From: CAYLNM01 sp964385045
GTDB lineage: Bacteria; Planctomycetota; Phycisphaerae; Phycisphaerales; SM1A02
Assembly: GCA_964385045.1 (NCBI GenBank)
Contig: CAYLNM010000185.1
Coordinates: forward strand, 1-8,007
Direction: 5' to 3'
DNA length: 8,007 bases
Part shown: one piece after another, positions 1-6,885 of the stretch
Position numbering within the stretch: position 1 is the first letter of the stretch
How the letters are laid out: each line of letters begins with the position of its first letter
Translations under genes and position numbers: made by a program
Notes under the pieces: model-generated
What the model saw: the letters and a program-made list of their open reading frames with translations, nothing else
Databases searched by the model: none
What the model was told of the DNA's origin: nothing

Positions 1-2
1 GG

Positions 3-71
3 GCCGCCGGCGGCGCCGGCCACGACGACGGCGAGGGCGGCCGCGGCGCCCCGGCGGGATCGGGCGCGTGA
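3..71 (+). CDS. Possible C-terminal end of an upstream gene (partial)
   Basis: An open frame enters from the left edge and ends at TGA 69-71. It encodes only about 22 residues, rich in Ala, Gly and acidic residues (it includes a His-Asp-Asp-Gly-Glu-Gly stretch). The stop overlaps the GTG start of the methyltransferase as GTGA, the arrangement typical of translationally coupled genes. Third codon positions are almost all G or C, as in the real genes here. At this base composition, however, the other two frames are also open across this short stretch, so the overlap is the main support. No function can be assigned from so little sequence. Confidence 0.3.
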   Translation, partial: AAGGAGHDDGEGGRGAPAGSGA

Positions 72-976
72 GCGGCGCCGATGGCGTGGACCGCTCCGGC
101 TCGGCCGACGATCCCGGCCACGATCCGGATCGCGACGCCCCCCTCGACCCCGAGGAGCACGCGGCGCAGCTCGCGGGGCTCCGCCGCCGTCTCGCGGCGG
201 GTCCGCGCCGGATCCTGGATCTCGGATGCGGCGGCGGCCGCACGCTCGTGCCGCTCACGGGCGACGGGCACCTCGTCACCGGCCTCGACGCGGATCCGGC
301 GGCCCTCGAGGCGTGTCGCCGGCGGCTCGAGGCGGCCGGGCTCGGTGCGCGCCCGGCCGGGGCCGCGGCGCGATCCGGGGCTGGGTCCGCGGCTGGGCCC
401 ACGGCTGGCCCCGGGGGCGGAACCGCCGGAGCGGCCGCGGCGGGAGCCGGGACCGCGGCCCTGGTGCCCGGCGATCTGCGGGATCCCGCCACGTGGCCAC
501 CGGGACCCTTCGACCTCGTCCTCTGCCTCGGGCACACCTTCATGCTCCTGACCGACATCGACGAGGCGGTGGCGTGCCTCGCCGGGGCCCGTGCTCGCCT
601 CGCGCCCGGCGGCGCGCTCCTCCTCGACGACCTGCCCGGCATGCTGTGGCCGCTCGTGGCCGGCGGCGACTGGCCGGCGGGACTGTCGGACGACGGTCAG
701 GCCCAGATGACCTGGGCGCCGCGGGACGCGGTGTTCGCCGTCCGCGAGGGGACCGCGGTGGACCCCGAGCGGGCCGAGCCGGGCCCCGGGGACCGCCGAT
801 GCCGGCTGTGGACCGACGGCGGACTGCGGCTCGCGGCCCGGATCGCGGGGTTCCCGGACTTCGAGCCGGCGCCGCGCGAAGCGCTGCTGGTCATGCGGGG
901 GGGGAACCGCAGGTCCGGCCCGTGCCCACGGCGTCGCCCTGAGCGCGACGTGCGCCGATTCCGATCCTCGAGGTGA
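68..976 (+). CDS. Class I SAM-dependent methyltransferase
   Basis: This 302-residue protein is predicted to transfer a methyl group from S-adenosylmethionine to an unknown substrate in the cytoplasm. The Rossmann-fold landmarks are in order. Motif I, ILDLGCGGG, lies at residues 49-57. The acidic residue for the SAM ribose is in GLDAD, at about D74. A GDLRD motif is near D136. FDLVLCLGHTF begins at F148, followed by a helix and LAPGGALLLDD, the usual post-motif strand. The C-terminal part is less conserved and ends in an Arg-rich tail. Between motif II and D136 there is a low-complexity Ala/Gly insert at residues 97-132, partly built from a 12-bp repeat. The GTG start is chosen because GGGA at 56-59 lies 8 nt upstream, it overlaps a possible upstream stop, and the frame further upstream reads as implausible poly-Arg. 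The family is clear; the substrate cannot be read from the sequence. Confidence 0.85.
   Translation: MSGADGVDRSGSADDPGHDPDRDAPLDPEEHAAQLAGLRRRLAAGPRRILDLGCGGGRTLVPLTGDGHLVTGLDADPAALEACRRRLEAAGLGARPAGAAARSGAGSAAGPTAGPGGGTAGAAAAGAGTAALVPGDLRDPATWPPGPFDLVLCLGHTFMLLTDIDEAVACLAGARARLAPGGALLLDDLPGMLWPLVAGGDWPAGLSDDGQAQMTWAPRDAVFAVREGTAVDPERAEPGPGDRRCRLWTDGGLRLAARIAGFPDFEPAPREALLVMRGGNRRSGPCPRRRPERDVRRFRSSR
380..415 (+). repeat. Degenerate 12-bp tandem repeat inside the methyltransferase gene
   Basis: Three consecutive 12-bp units (380-391, 392-403, 404-415) each begin GCTGG and encode the tetrapeptides AGSA, AGPT and AGPG, at residues 105-116. The unit keeps the reading frame. It lies in the loop between the motif II strand and the next conserved strand, so it probably expanded by slippage in a place the fold tolerates. 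Further Ala/Gly-rich sequence follows to about position 465. Confidence 0.6.
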
Positions 977-1046
977 AGCCCGGCCCCGCCCCCGCGGCGG
1001 ACCGAGGGCGCGCGGCCTCGTCGGACCGGGCGCGGGGATGGGGACG

Positions 1047-1052
1047 AAGGAG
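1047..1052 (+). promoter_or_regulatory. Ribosome binding site of the PilZ gene
   Basis: AAGGAG lies 8 nt before the ATG at 1061. It is one of the clearest Shine-Dalgarno sequences in the window and fixes the start against other in-frame possibilities. Confidence 0.7.
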
Positions 1053-1060
1053 CCCGAGAC

Positions 1061-1969
1061 ATGCCGGCCAAGCGATCGAGGACCCTCCGGTGGCGCGACT
1101 GCCTCGAGGAGATCCACGCACGGGGCGGGTCGATCGACATCGCGATCGCCCGCGACGACGAGGACGGCCCGTCGCGCCAGCTCGTCTGGCGGGTCAACCT
1201 GCTGGGCCTCGACCGCGAGGAGCTGGTGGTCGAGGAGCCGGCGACGATGGGCACGCCCATCCGGCTGCGCGACGGCGTCGAGCTCGTGGGCATCATGAGC
1301 ATCGGCCAGAACCGCTGGACCTTCCGGACCGAGAACCTCGGCCGCACGGAGGCCGCACTGAACGCCCACCGCACCGTGCGGGCGTACCGGCTGCGGATGC
1401 CGGCGCGCGTGACGCGGACCCAGCGGCGCGACTACTACCGCCTGGCGGTGGCCGGGCTGGACCTGCCCGCGGTCGAGCTGTGGCCGCTGAACGATCCTCG
1501 CAGCACCGTCGTCGCCGAGCGGCTGATGGCCGAGGCCAGCGCCGCGGTGCAGCGGGGCGAGACGCCGGTGCTCCCGGACCTGAACGATCCCGCGGTGCGT
1601 CCCGACGTCGGCCCGCCCTTCGACGGCACGCTCCTCAACGTCGGCGGCGGCGGCATCGGGATCCGCATCCCGCCGGAGCATGCCCAGATCGTCAACCGTC
1701 ACCGCGTCTTCTGGCTGCGACTCGACATGCCCGGAGCCCTGTCGGTCCCGATCCTCGCCACCGCCAAGCTCGTCCACACCCACATGCAGAACGACCAGTC
1801 GGTCTACGGCGGACTGTCGTTCGACTTCAGCCAGAATCCCGAGCACCAGAAGCTCGTGGTGGACGAGATCTGCCGGTTCGTGGTGCAGCAGCAGCGCTTC
1901 CAGCTGCAGCGGCGCTCCGAGCTGGGCATGACCGACGAGTCCGGCGAGGGAGCGGCCGAGGCGGCCTGA
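1061..1969 (+). CDS. YcgR-like PilZ-domain protein, probable cyclic-di-GMP receptor
   Basis: This 302-residue soluble protein has no signal peptide or membrane segment. Residues about 24-110 are beta-rich and resemble the N-terminal barrel (PilZN type) of flagellar-brake proteins such as YcgR. The second half is a PilZ domain. It has RRDYYR at 122-127, which supplies the RxxxR motif (R123, R127). NVGGGG at 193-198 occupies the place of the (D/N)xSxxG motif, with Gly instead of Ser. A late strand has YGGLSFDF, and a C-terminal helix is rich in Gln and Arg (about 265-290). In this family these motifs wrap around cyclic di-GMP, and binding alters motility or adhesion partners. About 65 residues separate the two motifs, far more than usual, because of an inserted segment that includes a likely helix. 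The gene follows the methyltransferase on the same strand after 84 bp, so co-transcription is possible. Family assignment is good; ligand binding is inferred. Confidence 0.8.
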   Translation: MPAKRSRTLRWRDCLEEIHARGGSIDIAIARDDEDGPSRQLVWRVNLLGLDREELVVEEPATMGTPIRLRDGVELVGIMSIGQNRWTFRTENLGRTEAALNAHRTVRAYRLRMPARVTRTQRRDYYRLAVAGLDLPAVELWPLNDPRSTVVAERLMAEASAAVQRGETPVLPDLNDPAVRPDVGPPFDGTLLNVGGGGIGIRIPPEHAQIVNRHRVFWLRLDMPGALSVPILATAKLVHTHMQNDQSVYGGLSFDFSQNPEHQKLVVDEICRFVVQQQRFQLQRRSELGMTDESGEGAAEAA

Positions 1970-1974
1970 GCCCG

Positions 1975-2004
1975 GGGCCGGCCGCCCCGTGCGGTCGCCG
2001 GCCC
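1975..2004. terminator. GC-rich hairpin between convergent genes
   Basis: Positions 1975-1981 (GGGCCGG) pair with 1998-2004 (CCGGCCC). Inside this stem, 1982-1985 (CCGC) pairs with 1991-1994 (GCGG) around a 5-nt loop, with a 3-nt bulge at 1995-1997. It begins 5 nt after the stop of the PilZ gene and lies about 70 bp past the stop of the convergent pabB. No T-tract follows on either strand, so it is not a canonical intrinsic terminator. GC-rich DNA forms such stems often by chance. Confidence 0.3.
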
Positions 2005-2072
2005 GCCGGGGCCGATGCGGCCGATGGGGCCGGGGCCGCCGTGGCGTTCGTGATCGGTCGCCCCGAACCGGC

Positions 2073-3758
2073 TCAGCGGCGGGGCAGCGCCCGGGCGGCC
2101 GCGGTCGCCGGTCCGGGGGCGGGCGTGGACGCGGGGTTCGGCACGTCGTCCGCGCGCGGGCCCTCGTGCGTCGCCAGCGTGCGCAGCGTCCGCCGGAAGA
2201 CCTCGGCCTTGAGCTCGGCCTCCCGTCGTTCGGCGACGGGCTCGGAGTCGGCGACGATGCCGCCGCCGGCCCCGTAGTCCAGCGTGCCCTCGCGGTGGTC
2301 GGCCCGCCGGTCCGCGGCCGGGGTCGAGCCCGCGCCGCCGTCCCTCCGCGGAACCACCGACATCGTGCGGATCGCGACGTTGAGCCGCATCGACCCATCG
2401 TCCCCGATCCATCCGACCGACCCGCAGTAGGCACCGCGCCGCACCGGCTCGAGGCGATCGATGACCTGCATGGCGCGGATCTTCGGCGCGCCGGTGATCG
2501 AGCCCGGCGGGAACGTCGCGGCGAGCAGCGACGCGGCGTCCAGCGACGCCGGCACCCGGGCCGTGACCTCGGCCAGCGCGTGGTGGACGGTGGGGTGCGT
2601 CTCGACGTGTCGCGGCCGGGAGACGCGCACGCCCCCGCGCACGGCCACGCGGCCGAGGTCGTTGCGCATGAGGTCGATGATCATCGCCAGCTCGGCCGCG
2701 TCCTTGGCCGACGCGAGGAGCCGGCGGGCGCCGCCCGGGTCGCCGCCGTCGCCGCTCGCGCCGCCCGCGCCGCCCGGGCTGCGTACCGCCCGCGTGCCCT
2801 TGATCGGCCGCGATCGCACCCCGCGGTCCGGCGCCGCCGCGGGGTCGAGCTCGAGGAACAGCTCGGGACTCACCGAGACCACGCCGCGGCCGGCGGGCAT
2901 CTCGAGCAGCGCGCCGTAGCGCGGCCGGGCAACGGCGAACGCGGCGAGCGCGAGGTGGCGGAGCGACCCGGCGAAGTCCACCGAGAGCCGCGTCGTCACG
3001 TTGGCCTGGAAGATCTCGCCCGAGGCGATCGCCTCCCGGGCCCGCGCGACCGCGTCTTCGTGGGCCGCGGCGTCAAGCGAGCGCCGCGGAGCGCGGGCGC
3101 CGGTGCGGGACCGGGGCAGGCGGACGTCGCCGGCCGCGGCGGCCGCGGCCAGTGCGGTCTCCGCCGCGGCGCGGCCGGAGTCGGGGCCGAATCGCCACCA
3201 CCGCCCGGTGGCCCGCTCGTGCAGGAGGCCCGCGTCCACGCGGGCGAGCGCGAGGTCCGGCCAGTGGCGGTCGTCGACGGAGGCCGCGGGGCGGGGCGCG
3301 GGTCCGGCGGCGGGTCCGGCGGCGGGTCCGATGCCGGGCGCGGGGCCCGTCGACGCGTCCGCCACGAGCGGGGCGGCCGGGGCCCGGGCCGCGGGCTCGA
3401 GGGACCGGCCGAGCTCGTACGCGAGGCAGGCGATCCAGCCGCCGGGACCGTGGGCGCGGCCCGCCGCACCGGCCGGCGGCCGGAGCTGATCCCGCAGCGC
3501 GTCCACCGCGGCGGCGCCGCTGCCGAGGGCGCCGCGCGGGACGATGCGCCACGCCGCGGGCTCGGCGAGCAGCGACCAGCCTCGGTGCGCGGCGCCGTCC
3601 GGACCCGCGTCCGCGTCCACCCCGGCGTGCGCGGCGGACGGCGGCGGCGGCTCCGCGGTCACGAGCGCCGTGAGCGGACGATCCGCCGGCCACCGCGCGA
3701 TCACCTCGGTCGGTGACGGCGGCCGGAGCAGCTCGATGGGCTCGCGGGTCGGCAGCAT
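2073..3758 (-). CDS. pabB: Aminodeoxychorismate synthase component I
   Basis: This 561-residue chorismate-binding enzyme is the component that turns chorismate plus ammonia into 4-amino-4-deoxychorismate, the first step to p-aminobenzoate and folate. The ammonia normally comes from a PabA/TrpG glutaminase, which is not in the window. Conserved blocks are in order: GEIFQAN at 247-253; SPELF with E299; RSRPIKGTR with K320; LMRNDLGR around M364; HPTVHH; FPPGSITGAPKIRAM (SITGAPK 420-426); and YGAGGGIVADSEP near the end. Lys in PIKGT is the PabB hallmark, where anthranilate synthase TrpE has PIAGT, so I call PabB rather than TrpE. It is about 100 residues longer than usual, through a Pro/Ala-rich linker (about 140-160), an Ala/Gly-rich stretch after PIKGT and a Pro/Ala-rich C-terminal tail. 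The ATG at 3758 begins recognisable protein; a GGGAG lies only 1 nt before it. The gene diverges from ppdK. Confidence 0.92.
   Translation of the reverse strand: MLPTREPIELLRPPSPTEVIARWPADRPLTALVTAEPPPPSAAHAGVDADAGPDGAAHRGWSLLAEPAAWRIVPRGALGSGAAAVDALRDQLRPPAGAAGRAHGPGGWIACLAYELGRSLEPAARAPAAPLVADASTGPAPGIGPAAGPAAGPAPRPAASVDDRHWPDLALARVDAGLLHERATGRWWRFGPDSGRAAAETALAAAAAAGDVRLPRSRTGARAPRRSLDAAAHEDAVARAREAIASGEIFQANVTTRLSVDFAGSLRHLALAAFAVARPRYGALLEMPAGRGVVSVSPELFLELDPAAAPDRGVRSRPIKGTRAVRSPGGAGGASGDGGDPGGARRLLASAKDAAELAMIIDLMRNDLGRVAVRGGVRVSRPRHVETHPTVHHALAEVTARVPASLDAASLLAATFPPGSITGAPKIRAMQVIDRLEPVRRGAYCGSVGWIGDDGSMRLNVAIRTMSVVPRRDGGAGSTPAADRRADHREGTLDYGAGGGIVADSEPVAERREAELKAEVFRRTLRTLATHEGPRADDVPNPASTPAPGPATAAARALPRR
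3299..3330 (-). repeat. 12-bp tandem repeat in the pabB linker
   Basis: The unit CGGGTCCGGCGG (as read on the plus strand) occurs twice, followed by eight more matching bases. On the coding strand it gives a Gly-Pro-Ala-Ala repeat at about residues 143-154, between the N-terminal part and the chorismate-binding core. It is in frame, so copy-number changes would alter only linker length. Confidence 0.7.
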
Positions 3759-3865
3759 GCTCCCGATCGTACGCGGGCGGCGGCGGCCCGCTCGCCACGC
3801 GACTCGCCGTGCGGGCCGCCGCACGTCCGAGCCTCCGAGCGAGGAGCGCCCGGTCGCGGCAAGCA

Positions 3866-3894
3866 GTCCGCGGACGGCCCGCGGACGGTCCGCG
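3866..3894. promoter_or_regulatory. Clustered inverted repeats, candidate operator
   Basis: GTCCGCGGAC at 3866-3875 is a perfect 10-bp palindrome. The sequence at 3880-3894 is a second inverted repeat, 7 bp on each side of a single central base (CGCGGAC / GTCCGCG). The word CCGCGGACGG starts at both 3868 and 3879, exactly 11 bp apart, or about one turn of the helix. Paired dyads in phase upstream of a promoter look like a dimeric regulator site. The cluster lies about 50 bp upstream of the TACAAT box and about 110 bp from the pabB start. No regulator gene is nearby, and high GC raises the chance of palindromes. Confidence 0.35.
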
Positions 3895-3946
3895 CGGCCG
3901 GCCGTGACGGACCTCCCGCTGGGGCCCGATCGCACGGGCGACGCCG

Positions 3947-3952
3947 TACAAT
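3947..3952 (+). promoter_or_regulatory. Candidate -10 box of ppdK
   Basis: TACAAT differs from TATAAT at one base and is among the few AT-rich words in the intergenic region. It lies 83 bp before the ppdK ATG, which would give an untranslated leader of roughly 75 nt. No good -35 hexamer lies 16-18 bp upstream, so this remains a weak call. Confidence 0.25.
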
Positions 3953-4021
3953 CGCCACCCGAGTCAGGGGAGGGAAGCCGATCGGCGCCGAGCGTCCGCG
4001 CGGGTCCCTCGCCCGTTCCCC

Positions 4022-4030
4022 GGGAAGGAG
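4022..4030 (+). promoter_or_regulatory. Ribosome binding site that sets the ppdK start
   Basis: GGGAAGGAG ends 5 nt before the ATG at 4036. The only other plausible start, ATG 4204, matches the usual N-terminus of the family but has no Shine-Dalgarno sequence. This site therefore favours the longer protein with its Arg-rich extension. Confidence 0.7.
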
Positions 4031-4035
4031 CGCCC

Positions 4036-6855
4036 ATGAGCCGAGCCGCCGCATCCGGTCGAACCCGTCGTGCCCGCAGCGGAGCGAGCTCCGGTCGCTC
4101 CCGGTCGAAGGCGACGACCCGCGACGGCACCGCGTCCTCCGCCGGCCGCCGGGGCGGCGGGCGGTCCGGCGGGCGGGGCGTCTCGGTGCCCGCCGGCGTG
4201 CGGATGACCTCGCACTTCGGCCGCCTCCGCACCGACGGCGACGGCACGCAGAAGGAGCTGCTCGGCGGCAAGGGCGCGAACCTCGCCGAGATGAGCGCGA
4301 TCGGTCTGCCCGTGCCGCCCGGGTTCACGATCACCACCGAGGTGTGCGCCGCCTTCGACGAGGGCGGGCAGCGGCTGCCCACCGGCCTCATGGACGAGGT
4401 GCGCACGCACGTGCACCTGCTCGAGGAGGAGACGGGCAAGCACTTCGGGGCGGCGGGCGACCCACTGCTCGTCTCGGTGCGCTCGGGGGCGGCGGTGAGC
4501 ATGCCGGGCATGATGGACACCGTCCTCAACCTCGGCCTCACCGACGACGGGGTCGACGGCCTCGGCGCCGTCACCGGCAACGAGCGCTTCGCCCTCGACG
4601 CCTACCGCCGGCTGATCAACATGTTCGGCAACGTGGTGATGGGCGTCGAGCACAAGCACTTCGAGCAGGCCTTCGCCCGCATCAAGAAGCGCGAGGGCGT
4701 CGAGCTCGACACCGAGGTCTCGGTCGAGGGGCTGCGCGACCTCGTCGCCGCGTACCAGAAGGTCTACCGCAAGCACGTCACGGCGGCGTTCCCGCAGGAT
4801 CCGTACCGCCAGCTCGAGCTCGCGATCGAGGCGGTGTTCCGGTCGTGGAACGCGCCGCGGGCGATCGCCTACCGCCGCATCAACGAGATCACCGGCCTCG
4901 TCGGCACCGCGGTGAACGTGCAGGCGATGGTCTTCGGCAACCGCGGCGACGACAGCGCGACCGGGGTCGCGTTCACCCGCGACCCCGCGACGGGGGCCAA
5001 CCGCTTCTACGGCGAGTTCCTCGTCAACGCCCAGGGCGAGGACGTGGTGGCGGGCATCCGGACCCCGCGTCCGATCGCCGAGATGAGGAAGTGGGATCGC
5101 CGCGTCTACGGCGAGCTCGTCGACATCAAGGACCGGCTCGAGAAGCACTACCGCGACGTGCAGGACATCGAGTTCACGGTCGAGTCCGGCCGGCTGTACA
5201 TGCTGCAGACCCGCACCGGCAAGCGGACCGGCCACGCGGCGGTCAAGATCGCGGTCGATCTCGTCAAGGAGAAGCGGATCACCAAGGAGGAGGCGATCCG
5301 GCGGATCCCGGGCGAGGACCTCACGCAGCTGCTGCTGCCGAGCTTCCCGCCCGCGGCCCGGCGGGACGCGACGCTGCTCGCCACCGGGCTGCCCGCCTCG
5401 CCGGGGGCCGCGGTCGGGACGCCGGTGTTCTCCGCCGAGGAGGCGGCCGAGCGGGCGGCGGCGGGCGACGACGTCATCCTGGTGCGGGTCGAGACCAGCC
5501 CCGAGGACGTCGAGGGCATGCACCGCGCCGCCGGCATCCTGACCTCGACCGGCGGCATGACCAGCCACGCCGCGGTGGTCGCCCGCGGCTGGGGCAAGTG
5601 CTGCGTGGCCGGGGCCGGGACGCTGGAGATCGACGAGCGGCGGCGACGATTCACGGTCGACGGCCACGTCGTCCGCACCGGCGACGTGATCTCGATCGAC
5701 GGGTCCACCGGTCAGGTCATGCTCGGGGCCCTCGAGCGGCAGATGCCGAAGGTCGGCGGCGACTTCGCCACCGTCATGAAGTGGGCCGACGAGTTCCGGC
5801 GGCTGGGCGTGCGGACCAACGCCGACACGCCGGCCGACGCCCGGCGGGCCCGCGAGTTCGGGGCCCAGGGGATCGGGCTCTGCCGCACCGAGCACATGTT
5901 CTTCGACGAGCGCCGCATCGGGCCGATGCGGCAGATGATCCTCGCCCACGACGACGCGTCGCGGGAGAAGGCCCTGCGCCGGCTGCTGCCGCTGCAGCGG
6001 AAGGACTTCATCGGGATCTTCACCGCGATGAAGGGCTTCCCGGTCACGGTGCGGCTGCTCGATCCGCCGCTGCACGAGTTCCTGCCGCACGACACCGCGA
6101 CCCAGAAGCAGCTCGCGGCCGAGACCGGCCAGTCGCTGCGGCAGGTGCGGCACCGCGTGCACGCCCTCCACGAGTCGAATCCGATGCTCGGGCACCGCGG
6201 CTGCCGGCTCGCGGTCACGTATCCCGCGATCCTCGAGATGCAGGTCACCGCGATCGTGCAGGCGGCGATCCACTGCCGCAAGAAGCGGATCGACGCCCGT
6301 CCCGAGATCATGGTGCCGCTCGTGGGGACCCGGGCCGAGCTCGCGATCCTGCGCGAGCGCACGCTCGAGGTGATCGACGAGACGCGGCGATCGGCCGGCT
6401 ACACCGGCAAGCTCGAGATCCCGGTCGGGACGATGATCGAGATCCCGCGGGCGGCCCTCGCCGCGGCCGGCATCGCCGAGGTCGCGGACTTCTTCAGCTT
6501 CGGCACCAACGACCTGACGCAGATGACCTTCGGCTACAGCCGCGACGACGTGAACGGCTTCCTGCCCGACTACCTCGAGCAGGGGATCCTCGACCGCGAC
6601 CCGTTCCAGTCGATCGACCGGGACGGCGTGGGCGAGCTCGTGGCCACCGCCTGCGAGCGCGGCCGCACCGCCCACCCGACGCTCAAGCTCGGGATCTGCG
6701 GCGAGCACGGCGGCGATCCCGCGTCGATCCGCTTCTTCCACGACATCGGGCTCGACTACGTGAGCTGCTCGCCGTACCGCGTGCCGGTCGCGCGGCTGGT
6801 GGCGGCCCAGGCCGAGCTCGATGCGCGGGCGCGGGCGGGGCACCCGTCCGCCTGA
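4036..6855 (+). CDS. ppdK: Pyruvate, phosphate dikinase
   Basis: This 939-residue cytoplasmic enzyme reversibly converts ATP, pyruvate and phosphate into AMP, PEP and pyrophosphate. Depending on direction it serves gluconeogenesis or pyrophosphate-linked glycolysis. The ATP-grasp part shows GGKGANLAEM (77-86), MPGMMDTVLNLGL (from 156) and FTRDPATGANRFYGEF. The swivelling phosphohistidine domain has GGMTSHAAVVARGWGKCCVAGAG with the phosphorylated His at H511. The PEP/pyruvate barrel has LCRTEHMFF, NPMLGHRGCRL, FFSFGTNDLTQMTFGYSRDD and GICGEHGGDP with the catalytic Cys at C888. H511 and C888 lie 56-57 positions after H455 and C831 of the Clostridium symbiosum enzyme. This fits an otherwise standard protein carrying 56 extra N-terminal residues. 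That extension is Ser/Gly/Arg-rich (13 Arg, 1 Lys, 1 acidic residue) and probably disordered. The start at 4036 has a strong ribosome binding site. Every catalytic motif is intact. Confidence 0.97.
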   Translation: MSRAAASGRTRRARSGASSGRSRSKATTRDGTASSAGRRGGGRSGGRGVSVPAGVRMTSHFGRLRTDGDGTQKELLGGKGANLAEMSAIGLPVPPGFTITTEVCAAFDEGGQRLPTGLMDEVRTHVHLLEEETGKHFGAAGDPLLVSVRSGAAVSMPGMMDTVLNLGLTDDGVDGLGAVTGNERFALDAYRRLINMFGNVVMGVEHKHFEQAFARIKKREGVELDTEVSVEGLRDLVAAYQKVYRKHVTAAFPQDPYRQLELAIEAVFRSWNAPRAIAYRRINEITGLVGTAVNVQAMVFGNRGDDSATGVAFTRDPATGANRFYGEFLVNAQGEDVVAGIRTPRPIAEMRKWDRRVYGELVDIKDRLEKHYRDVQDIEFTVESGRLYMLQTRTGKRTGHAAVKIAVDLVKEKRITKEEAIRRIPGEDLTQLLLPSFPPAARRDATLLATGLPASPGAAVGTPVFSAEEAAERAAAGDDVILVRVETSPEDVEGMHRAAGILTSTGGMTSHAAVVARGWGKCCVAGAGTLEIDERRRRFTVDGHVVRTGDVISIDGSTGQVMLGALERQMPKVGGDFATVMKWADEFRRLGVRTNADTPADARRAREFGAQGIGLCRTEHMFFDERRIGPMRQMILAHDDASREKALRRLLPLQRKDFIGIFTAMKGFPVTVRLLDPPLHEFLPHDTATQKQLAAETGQSLRQVRHRVHALHESNPMLGHRGCRLAVTYPAILEMQVTAIVQAAIHCRKKRIDARPEIMVPLVGTRAELAILRERTLEVIDETRRSAGYTGKLEIPVGTMIEIPRAALAAAGIAEVADFFSFGTNDLTQMTFGYSRDDVNGFLPDYLEQGILDRDPFQSIDRDGVGELVATACERGRTAHPTLKLGICGEHGGDPASIRFFHDIGLDYVSCSPYRVPVARLVAAQAELDARARAGHPSA

Positions 6856-6885
6856 CGGCCGGTCGTCGCGGGGCGGGGTACGTGG

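Larger units (their letters stand above)
3759..4035. promoter_or_regulatory. Divergent intergenic region between pabB and ppdK
   Basis: This 277-bp stretch lies between the two divergent starts and should hold both promoters. It contains a hairpin-forming inverted repeat next to pabB (GCGGGC 3773-3778 with GCCCGC 3786-3791). It also holds a cluster of GCGGAC/GTCCGC repeats (3866-3894), a TACAAT box (3947-3952) and the ppdK ribosome binding site. Both neighbouring genes have frames that stay open across it by chance, but conserved protein sequence in PabB begins only at 3758 and that in PpdK only after 4203. No RNA gene was recognised here. Confidence 0.5.

Noticed and set aside
697..1374. A minus-strand Ser/Arg-rich frame across the methyltransferase and PilZ genes
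   Set aside because: It is antisense to two genes with recognisable domains, and its product has shadow-frame composition.
973..2277. A plus-strand frame overlapping the PilZ gene and running into pabB
   Set aside because: Its product is Arg/Pro/Ala-rich low-complexity sequence. It crosses two real genes, and its start lies at the end of the methyltransferase with no ribosome binding site.
3766..3771. TACGAT on the minus strand as a -10 box giving a leaderless pabB transcript
   Set aside because: It lies only 7 bp before the ATG and has no -35 partner. One short match is not enough to call.
3544..4035. An N-terminal extension of PpdK upstream of 4036
   Set aside because: It would run antisense into pabB. 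The strong ribosome binding site at 4022-4030 and the intergenic promoter features place the start at 4036.
3759..4580. An N-terminal extension of PabB upstream of 3758
   Set aside because: The frame stays open to 4580, but the extra residues would be antisense to ppdK and are Pro/Arg-rich with no homology to the family.
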